Below, piece after piece: positions 55,478 to 64,000 of a DNA stretch of 64,000 nucleotides. The position numbers were made by a program, and so were the translations under genes. The stretch is taken from contig JAFMSR010000009.1 of the NCBI GenBank assembly GCA_022818135.1, forward strand, positions 19,131,779-19,195,778. The letters are read 5' to 3'. Each line of letters begins with the position of its first letter. The stretch's first letter is position 1. The stretch is from Saxidomus purpurata. Lineage: Eukaryota; Mollusca; Bivalvia; Venerida; Veneridae. The notes beneath the pieces were generated by a model that was given only the letters and a program-made list of their open reading frames with translations, was not told the DNA's origin and did not search any database.

Positions 55478-55805
55478 ATTGCATGAGCGATCGGTAATAT
55501 ATAATTATGTACGATCTGGAATCCGATTTTCGACGTGTAACATCATACTCATCTAACTTTAACCAAGCGCGAAGTATAACTACCAAATAATCTATAAATC
55601 CTCTAATATTACGACAATCTGTTGAAGAGCCAAAATTCATTTCATGCCCCTTTGATATGTCACAATTACAGCTTGATTTTTTCTTAATATACACAAATGT
55701 TACAAAAATGGTACCGAAAAGCCGCGTTTCTAAATCGCCATGATTAAGTGGAAGTAATAAGTCCGCGGGATTGAATGCCAGATAGAATGTTCAATAATAC
55801 TAGTT

Positions 55806-55965
55806 AGGCGCTGTGTTGTGATGGTAAAGTGTCGGACTCCTAACTTGGAGGTTGTCGGTTCGAGTTACGTCAGCGGTACTGACCGTGGACGCCACAATTT
55901 CTTCTTTCGGTGTAAGTTCTTGACAGAACTCTTCGCAGAGCTGCTTCCGCGAGTGCAACAAGTTT
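55806..55965 (+). mobile_element. tRNA-derived SINE (plus strand), fourth family
   Basis: Head GGCGCTGTGTTGTGATGGTA, GTCGGACTCCTAACTTGGAG and a B-box-like GGTTCGAGTTA, then a body with GTTCTTGACAGAACTC (an inverted pair) and GAGCTGCTTCCGCGAGTGC. Confidence 0.6.
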
Positions 55966-56850
55966 AATATAGATTAAAAGAACTCGAGTCTTCAATGAAA
56001 TTAAAATTGATAAGTTTAAACTATTGATAAAACTGTTTTGACATCCACCATCCCCTAATTAAATCGCTTTTCTTCACATTCTTTATCGGTGCATAAACAA
56101 TGTAAATAAATGTAAAGATTGAACATGAATATTTAAATTTAAAGGTTTAATTAAAAATAGGAAAAAATCCAATACCTACCTTTTTCATTTCCTTCAACTT
56201 TTCCAAATATCCAAATATTGAAAAGCAAATATGATATCATTTTTCTCTTATTTACACTGTCACGATTGAAAATCCAAACATACACGGCTGATATCTTAAT
56301 AACAAAGGGGAGGATTTGGTTGAGCCTTCTTTTAACAAATTATCAATTGTAATAATATAAAAACATCACTTTCTATGTCTGTACAGTCGTATGTTCAAAC
56401 GATCATAAATTTTCAATAGAATTTCATTAATCATTTTAATAGTCACACGCGATCAATAAATCTTGTTTTGAAAAAGATTTTAAATTTCTAACCTTCTCTT
56501 TTATATTTTAAATAATTTGAAGTATTGTAAACTACTGCATTTTCGTAAAGATTGGAGCTCAGGTACATTTTTGAATCATAAATCAAACTGAGGTTACACT
56601 ACTATGAAGGAAACAAACCTTTATTTCAGAGAATGGTTCTGGACAAGACTCGAGCGTGAAACTTCTATGCCGGCAGAATGAGATCTCTGTATGAAAGATT
56701 TTTTAGTTCCCTAACATGGCCTGTTGAACCGGAAATATTACTTTATAGTCAAAAACAAGGACACGATGAAATCCTTTCGTAAAGTGGGCATATACGCTGA
56801 AAGTGTTTGATTTCAACCTGTACATGTAGCTGATTGCAAATACTTGTATA
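55966..56850. other. No gene seen
   Basis: A+T-rich, no frame or repeat of note. Confidence 0.5.
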
Positions 56851-57120
56851 ATTGTTGTTTGGTTTAACGTCCATTTCGACCGAACTTCAGTAATATCTTT
56901 ATAGGCTGGACCTAACCATCGTTCATGAGTAGGACAGGTATTAGAATCCTATTCTCCGTAAGAAATTGCCAACTTTCTCACATAAAGAGGTATGGTCGGT
57001 AGCAGCGCTCGAACCAATGACAGCTACTCTTACAACACGATCATGGAATATATGGTCGATAACAGGGCTCGAACCAATGGCCTAAAAACAATGAGAGATA
57101 AGTACCACCGGACCATGGAC
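56851..57120 (-). mobile_element. tRNA-derived SINE with duplicated head, GTTTAACGTC tail
   Basis: On the minus strand the element ends at 56851 with GACGTTAAACCAAACAACAA, a terminus typical of molluscan SINEs. Two tandem tRNA-like heads are visible, with B-box relics at about 57005-57019 and 57066-57080 and a repeated ATATGGTCG/GTATGGTCG lead. Fragments of the same family lie at 33150 and 47855. Confidence 0.68.
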
Positions 57121-58389
57121 ATACTTATAAAATAATACTTTATGCACAGATACCACATGCTGACGTGCACGGACATATAACAGGGATACTCACGTCGGTA
57201 ACCAGTCTACAATCACCGACAATTGGTTAATTCTTTTCCGTTTGAGTCAAAAGAACACGTTCGTTTGTTACGTCATCTTCCTACATCAGTTTATGGTTAA
57301 TGATTTTCAAAACCGTCAACCTACAAAATTCATAAGTATTTTATCATTATACAGTACTGATTTAAACGTACAGAACGGGCGGCGCAATAATTGTGAAAGC
57401 TTCTAAACATGACTGTGAAAACGTTTAATAATGTCCCGCTGAAGTGTTGGAGAAGTTTTATAAATACGAGGTCACAAGATGTCGAAAAGATAACATACAG
57501 ATGCGTAATCTATTAAGATATATCAGACTTAAATGGGCGATAACAGGATTTAAGCATACCGCAATAAGCAGTCACGTGATATTTCTATACTATGAATAAA
57601 ATTATTTAAAAGAGGAAAACTTTGTGAGACTATTAAAGTACATTGGCCATTATTTTATCTTACTAATTAAAATAACTTTAGTATGTTTCAAAATAGTGAT
57701 CAGTAGATTTTTATACAGATTACTGAAGCCGTCTACCATGTCCTTACAAGGTATACTCATTCATCTATAGATGGCGCTGTATCTTTGAGGAACCTTCAGG
57801 GAGAAGCAGCGTTGGGCTCTAAGCGTAGACAGAGTCCATTTCAAACTTCTAGAGGTCTCTCAAATTGACTTAGAGCCAGGAAGCGACAGAGGATATATCC
57901 TGGCTTCACAATGACACAGAGGTAGCAAAAGCAGACTTTTTCAGTCATGCATTGGAACGAAGTCGATCTTTTTAATATGAAATCAAATTTAAAAATATCC
58001 TGTATGAGAAAGACATCCAAATCTGATGCATTCAACATGCTCACCTGACGACGGCAAAGTTGTTCATGGTAAGAGGCCATAAGTGTTTCCGATACAATAA
58101 GTTAGATTGAGCAAAAAGAGGAAGGTCTACGATGGTAAGAAATAACATTGGCACAATGCCAGTATTGGCACAATGCCAGTATGCACATGGATGACACCGG
58201 ATACCAGGCTGACAGACGAGGTGATGAATGTTGACAAACTGTACATTAGTACTCCCCAAGAAGACAAACCTCTGTTATTGGAATCCATTCCTGTTAAGGA
58301 CACAAACTTTCTTGTCATAAGTGTCGGTAAAAGTCTCTCTCAGAGTTTGGGATATGACACAAAGACAAAAGTGGAAAAAGGTTAAAGCC
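57121..58389. other. No gene seen; may include the 5' part of the LINE relic
   Basis: A+T-rich to about 57700, then G+C rises. From about 57780 sequence character resembles degraded LINE DNA, but no endonuclease motif is readable. The frames at 57841-58080 and 58041-58385 are not convincing. CACAATGCCAGTATTGG is tandemly repeated at about 58152-58180. Confidence 0.4.
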
Positions 58390-59690
58390 TAGGAACACAA
58401 TAGATGCTGACCAATGACCCTGATTTTCTAACAACATTCTACTTATAACGTTGGCACACCGCTTCTACTCCTGACTTAGGTAACCACAAGCCGTGTCACG
58501 AGGAAAGTACAAAAAATTTACATGTAGGAGGCAGTGACCTTCGACCTGTTTACCTCATTATACAGTACAATACCAAACAAGAGCCAAGCTTCCCTCGATG
58601 GAACTACAAAAAGGCCAAACAGAGTTATACAATGAACGTACCTAAGACCCATCATGAAATGTACGTGTAGATGGCAGAGACATCAATCACATCACCAAAT
58701 ACTTCAATGAGGCGATTCTGAAAGCTGCAAACAAGTTTATTCCTCGGGGACCCAGGACAGACTACAAGCTATACTAGAGTAATGACTTGGGAGATCTTCA
58801 GGATCAGTTATGAGAAACCAGACAAGAGGTCTAAACACACCTCTCTCAAGAAAACATCATCAAGCTTCAAGAAGCAAGTGACAAGCTCCAAAGAACAAAG
58901 TTTCACGGCTGGCGGAAAAACTATAGGGAGACAACTGCATCTCACAATCCGGAAAAGTTCGAAAGCTAACCAATTAGTCAAATGACGATGAAGGACGAAA
59001 CATTAGCGAGCACTCTCTGGTAGAGTATGACACTCTGCTGGTAGAAAAAATGGGAGTAAACAGATTCGCTGCCAATTATAAAGATTTGACTAACAAAAAG
59101 CTTAAGAGAAAGGTACAAAAGAGCTGAAAGATACATTCAAAGAAAAAATGTTGTATCTTGAATTGCTTTCCAGAGCGCATTCTACAAGACTAGACTAACG
59201 GTTTCATGCACTACGGATTAGGATTGGAGTCACAATCTAGAAGTGGAACAAGTCTTATCTGTTCATCAGAAAGCCAAACGTCAGTGTTGATGGGAAACAT
59301 AGTCGCAAGTTCTTACATGTACAACGAAATGGTGGCCCTTAAGGAGGTGTATTGTCACCACTTCCTTTCTCCTTATCTTAATTGACTTGTTGTCAATTGT
59401 TAATTTATCTTTGGATTGGTCCAAGCCGCCATCTCTGCAGACGAATTGTGCTCTGCTGTTCAGAAGAGTATGCATCATCTGCTATAATCAGTATGCATCA
59501 AACTGCAGACAAGTTTTCATAATGGACAGTAAATTGGCGCGAAAAATCAAACACAGAAAAGTCTTTGACAACTCTGCTCACACTGTAACCTTTGACAGGC
59601 GTCTTATCTCAAAGCCCCACCTTGTCGAAGCTGAACTTAGGGCCCTCCGTAAGCTAACGATACTCGTAAATATTTAGAAAGTTTATGGCC
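58390..59690 (+). pseudogene. Degraded LINE ORF2 (endonuclease end to RT)
   Basis: Three-frame reading gives the order of a LINE ORF2: FPRWNYKKA (end of endonuclease), KAANKFIPRGPRTDYK and an Arg/Lys-rich linker, LLVEKMGVNRFAANYKDLT, SYLF with NVSVDG, GGVLSPLPF (RT block 5) and CSEEYASSA with TADKFS after the lost catalytic box. Many stops and frameshifts interrupt it. The same family as the relic at 22360-22760 by the shared SYLF(N/I)R and VDG region. Non-functional. Confidence 0.72.
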
Positions 59691-60509
59691 AGCAACATTT
59701 CTTAGCGAAGAATAATGAAATTGAATATTTTATTTTACAATCTCACTTACCGTCAGACTACATAAAGCACTATTGAAATGCTTCATTAGTGCAAAATGGC
59801 GATTTAACATGCATGTTGATTGTGCTGGTTCATCACATCCGACATACTTTTTAAAAAATTGGTTTCAAAAGCTACACAATAATGCCTTATTGTATTTCGT
59901 TTTAATGGAGCTTACATGTTTTCACTTTGGTGTTTTTCTTTCTTTTTAAATTTGATTGACACTTGACGTTGAGATGAGTTAATGATTGTAATGATTACAT
60001 GGTAAATTATTGACAAGATGTAACTAATCAAACCGTACCATTCATACATTTTACTGATTTAAATCGCAGAGTGAAGAAGATATATGACCTGTAAATTTCA
60101 AGATAAAACATGGTTTTCAGTGACGTCATACTGATTTTAAACTATTGAAAAGATTTGTAGGTTTTCATTTCTAGGTCTTGATCATCGTCAAATACCCTAA
60201 ATCTTTGCGTTTTTAAATCGGTTATTATATATATATAATAAGTGTACTACATGTAACTGGAACTTTAATGTCCCATGATCACTTTGTGTAAGCTCGAATA
60301 GAATGTGTTCTTTTTACTCAAAAAACAAAGCCGACTTGCGCATTTCTTTTGTATTCAAGTGGTTTCTTCACGAATAGCGTATCTTATAAGCTCACCTTAC
60401 ACGCCATCATACGTGTGAGTTTTGTTTTACTCTGGCTAAAGAAGGATCTCTTTTACTTCATGATTATTTCAGTCTTATTTAAATTAATAAACTATAATTC
60501 AATAAATAC
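59691..60509. other. No gene seen
   Basis: A+T-rich, with a short (AT)n near 60228. The frame at 60349-60753 runs into the SINE-type repeat and is spurious. Confidence 0.5.
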
Positions 60510-60990
60510 TAACATTAATTACTCTGGACTGCGACAGAAGTTCTTACAACTTAGATCGCTCTCGACGTTCACTCAAGATGGAAGCAACCTCACAGAGAGG
60601 GACAGAGGCAATGTTGAAATATTTGTGTCTTGCCTAAACACACTTCCAGTACGTGGCACTGGATCGAACCCTGGACTCTCCAATCCTGAGGCGAACGCGT
60701 TACCATTGGACCAAGACGGCTTGATAGCAATTTGGAAGGTTCAAAAACATTAATGTGACAATTGTTGTAAAATCAATTTCAATCAATTTGAAAATAAATC
60801 CCCCTTTCTAACCATTGACGGGGAAAATAAACGGCGTTATCCGAAAGGAGCCTGAATAAAAAAATGAAAAAAAAAAACAACAACAATAAATTAAACAAAA
60901 TGATTAATACAAGCCTGTGTTAATGTATATGCAAAATCATTGGTTAAACAATGATTAACACATATTTCTGTTGTCATGGAAGAGATTATA
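60510..60990 (-). mobile_element. Dispersed repeat with tRNA-like module, copy 2 (inverted)
   Basis: Minus-strand copy of 20282-20700. The tRNA-like module is at about 60722-60654 with A box TGGTCCAATGGTAACGCG and B box GGGTTCGATCC. It shares AATGTTTTTGAA and TGCATATACATTAA upstream of the module and GTAAGAACTT with CGCAGTCCAGAGT downstream. This copy has about 100 bp more between module and distal end, including an A-rich CAACAACAATAA tract. Confidence 0.72.
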
Positions 60991-63033
60991 ACGTATGAAG
61001 TATTCTGAGTACGGGGACAATCGTCGAAACATCCAATGTACTCATCTGAAAGTGACATTATAAAAATCAAACACTTTACCTTTTACAATGTACACAGACG
61101 TATGAAAGCGTTCTTCCGGCTCAATGTACAGCTTGTCCCAAACAAGACTTGGGAGTTTGAAATAATTTACAGTTCACTGCCGTATATTTTCATGAATTAA
61201 ACACATTTTAAGCTTTTTTATATTAGAAAGGCTTCAAGCTCGTAAAGAAATATCAATATTACATTACACTAAAACATTAAGGGTCTTCCACTTTTACCAT
61301 TGCACTTTCATCAATAATGAATTTTTTTTTCAAAATTTCTCTAACGGCAAAATGCAGTTCAATAAAACTTTGCACAAATAAATGGTATTAAAGTTTCTTT
61401 ATTTTACATATGTTAAGAAATGATACGACAGTATAGAAAAATAGCAAGACCTAAAAGCTCCGTAAAATCATATTCACATCCTAACGCTACATCCTTTTAA
61501 ATGCCAACATAAGTAATATAACACTGACAACAATATATTGTGTCTTTTTGTCAAACACACGTATGTAAATGAGATATTTGTAAAATTGCGTTTTGGTATG
61601 ACTACACTAAATCTTTTTCCATAGACTTACTGTATAGCATTTAAGCACGGTCCGCATACCAAAACATTCGTTGAGTGTTTACACCCCAATAAATCTGTAG
61701 AACCACCTTAGTCACACCCAAAAATGCCCTTAGTGATACTTTATAGCCGAAAATTGCACCAGTAGGACATCACCCCCTCGTCTGTAGGATTTTTGTTTAC
61801 ATTCTGTCAAAAAATTCAATATTTTCAGATAGCCACAGAACACCGTAAAATTAATCAGAAAATTAATAAACTATTTTTTTTGTTATGTTCAACCATTGTA
61901 CTTTCGATTTTAATCCTAGAAAACTTTAGTGCTACTTATCATTTTAAACCAATCAGAGACCACATATATCTAATAGGTCCGCAAGTTCCCTACACAGATT
62001 GGCTGGTTCCAAGTCCCGCCGATTTAGTGAAGTCATACCTTTTACCTGGAGTTTCAAGGTCGCGAAAATATGTGACAAAGGAAAAAAAATGTTAATTTCT
62101 CTCTTAGTAATTGCAAGTTTGTTAGAAGGACAAGATATATTGTTGTCTGTATAATGTTACTCATGTTAGCATTTAAAATGATGTTTGTGTTGTTTCGTCT
62201 TTTATTCATTAATGTTACATTTATTGTACTTTGAAAATATTCACACCATCTTAAGCACGCCGGGGGAACCCGCATATGAAGTGCAACATGCACTACCGTA
62301 AAAATCATATGCGGAGCTTCCGGAACTCCATATGCGGATGAATTTAAAGGAAAAACAAGGTAGGTGACGTTACATCGGTCCATTTTTCATATAATCAAAG
62401 AAGAATTGCAAAAAAACTCGAATGCTATTCGACCCTCACATAAATTCCGCGTCTCTCCATATATGTTGTTTGCTTGAACGTTTAGAAATGACAATGAAAT
62501 CTTTGAACAAAGTGTCTGACAAATGTGAAAGAAAGTAGTCAACATTATTAATGATCATGTTTTTGTTGTAAATCGCATTTCTGGCGAGGTATGAACGAAG
62601 AATATTAGAAAATATGTACATATATGCTCTTGTAAGAAAACAACATACACAAAATGATCTGGGAAGGAATTCCTGGGCTAAAATGTAGATGCACTACATA
62701 TGTGCAGTGTGCACTCCATATGTGCTATAAGATGTTGTATGGGATTGTTCAAAACTCTCATGATTCATAACGTGCTATTTCTTGAGTTATTTTCAACAAA
62801 GTTAAAATGATACACGAAAGAAGTCTGTTTATTGTAGCAAATGTCACTTGTAAAATTAGTTACAAGGAAAGAAAAGTTTGTTTGATACTGATATTATCAG
62901 GAAAATTTCTTGTCCACCGCAAAAAATGTACGTCTCGGTGAACAAATATAGTCACACTGGGTTGAAATAAGATAAGATAAGGTAAGTTATATTTCTTGTC
63001 GGAAATACTACAAACAGTAAACAAAGCATGCGT
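60991..63033. other. No gene seen; small hairpin cluster at 62269-62340
   Basis: A+T-rich. At 62269-62340 CCGCATATGA pairs with TCATATGCGG around an inner AGTGCA/TGCACT hairpin, and CCATATGCGG repeats again after it. CATATGTGC words recur at about 62698-62735. Frames at 61793-62095 and 62054-62383 have no recognisable domain. Confidence 0.45.
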
Positions 63034-64000
63034 TTACGCATAGCAGTTCATTGTAGGAAGAGGAGTAATCTTATACACAAATCTCAGAGCGCTTTCTTGT
63101 ATTTTTTTCCTTTTTTCAAGTATTTGTTTCAGAACAAAAGTGCCAAGCCATAGAGCAGAAATTGAAATTCGGCAAAATAAATGTGTGAAAATGTTCAGCT
63201 TTTTAAGTTTAATTAAATCTTTTCCAATTCGCTTCAAAATATTTCGTTGCCTTTCTGCCTTTTTACAGATTGTCAAAACTTAAAGAGACATTATGCACAT
63301 TTTTTTCAAGTAAAATCCAGCTGAAAATGGTGTGTGTACAAAAGTGTAGAGGAAATAATAACTTTTAACCCAATACACCAAACTCTTCCCGCTACCAGTA
63401 TGAAAAAATAACTTTCAAAATATTGATTTTCTTATTTGACTGGGAGTGTCAATTTAAGAACAGAACAACTGCATGCAGGAGTTGCTTCCCTTCTACTACC
63501 GAAATCTCTACCAACATCAACAACGACACGTTCAACTGTCATTTTATCAGTCCGATTTTTTTATATCTAAAGCACCAACTTCAAATACTAATGCGGCATA
63601 ATCATTAATTTAACACATTTAAATGCACAGCAACCAAAAATTGCTTTTATAAAACTGTCACCAAAAATACAGTTTGTGCGTAATATGCGCATAATGTCAC
63701 TTTAATTTGTAATCCGTATCTGTACCCAATAATTAAACTGTATCTTCACAGGATAGTTACTGGACCCTATGATAAAAACTGGACGTTTCAAAAATGATCT
63801 TTTGACTACTGCTATTGACTGAAACTTGTCTGGATTGGCTTGCATTTTGTTACATTTAAACCAGTCAAGAAGAACATTATTTTCAGTTTGCAAAACTTTG
63901 TATTAATGCATGAAAGTTTGGCGAATGAAATGACAAGGTGCTGTCGTCAGCATAGTTATTATAATGTATATGTATGAAACAAACGAATATCATTTATAAA
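63034..64000 (-). pseudogene. LINE reverse transcriptase relic, interrupted by a TTAA element
   Basis: Minus strand, entering from beyond the right edge of the window. From the edge: FINDI, then YADD (63954-63943) with STLSFHSPNFHALIQSL, NKMQANPDKFQSIAV, and CEDTV with LLG. The sequence is then split by an insertion (63284-63701) and resumes with ICKKAERQRNILKRIGKDL and KIQESALRFVYK. These are RT blocks 5-7 and the thumb of a CR1/RTE-type LINE, not the I-like family at 8052. Frames shift at least twice. The ORFs at 63034-63276 and 63702-63893 are its open pieces. Confidence 0.78.
63284..63701. mobile_element. 418-bp TTAA-flanked MITE nested in the LINE relic
   Basis: TTAA at 63280-63283 and again at 63702-63705. 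The ends are inverted: AGAGACATTATGCAC on the left, and on the right the reverse complement of AGTGACATTATGCGC. Removing the element with one TTAA rejoins the LINE reading TDTDYKL to the continuation leading to CKKAERQ, which shows the boundaries are right. TTAA duplication is typical of piggyBac-type transposases. The interior has no transposase frame. Confidence 0.8.

Noticed and set aside
1..64000. A new defence, biosynthetic or other multi-gene system
   Set aside because: No cluster of co-oriented complete genes exists; coding content is one lectin, scattered exon candidates and retrotransposon proteins.

Overview
This is a eukaryotic, A+T-rich, intron- and repeat-dense window. My best inference is a bivalve mollusc. 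The reasons are several families of tRNA-headed SINEs, one with a GTTTAACGTC-type tail; frequent ACATGTA words; a secreted TSP1 plus C-type-lectin protein; and long non-LTR retrotransposons. There is no bacterial operon, phage, CRISPR array or rRNA. A run of 500 N (25406-25905) is a scaffolding gap.

Host genes. The only complete-looking host gene is a single-exon secreted TSP1/C-type lectin on the minus strand (2649-3479). Other coding signal is short exons read from splice sites and codon pattern. The best are a first coding exon at 48273-48442 (minus, acceptor and donor both visible) and one at 38644-38891 (minus, perfect CAG/GT donor). Weaker ones are a start exon at 29874 (plus) behind a TCTCGCGAGA promoter motif, a phase-compatible exon pair at 32074-32176 and 32523-32694 (plus), and isolated candidates at 6424, 21267, 27731 and 38977. 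I recognise none of these proteins beyond the lectin.

Mobile DNA. The main object is a full-length LINE of the RNase H-bearing I-like group. It is 10,029 bp (8052-18080), bracketed by a perfect 14-bp target-site duplication and ending in (ATCAA)n. It has ORF1 (three CCHC knuckles) and ORF2 (endonuclease, reverse transcriptase, RNase H, C-terminal zinc motif). Frameshifts break both ORFs at a few points and one stop interrupts ORF1. Three older reverse transcriptase relics lie at 22360-22760, 58390-59690 and 63034-64000; the last is split by a 418-bp element flanked by TTAA. A TA-flanked MITE with perfect 31-bp ends sits at 50580-50833, a 359-bp fold-back at 51568-51926, and about a dozen tRNA-derived SINEs or fragments are scattered through the window. 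One longer tRNA-containing repeat occurs twice, inverted, at 20282 and 60510.

Tandem DNA. Arrays include a 157-bp family (18653-18900 and 19411-19962), a two-level satellite of 8-bp CAG-rich units inside 265-356-bp units running into the gap (23574-25405), a 17-bp array (31871), a TGTGACAT-type array (32755), a 44-bp array (38150), a 34-35-bp array open in three frames (44410-45605), and clusters of poly-C/poly-G. The rest is low-complexity intergenic or intronic sequence. I found no convincing new multi-gene system; the most informative items are the intact LINE insertion, the nested TTAA element, the fold-back and the composite satellite.
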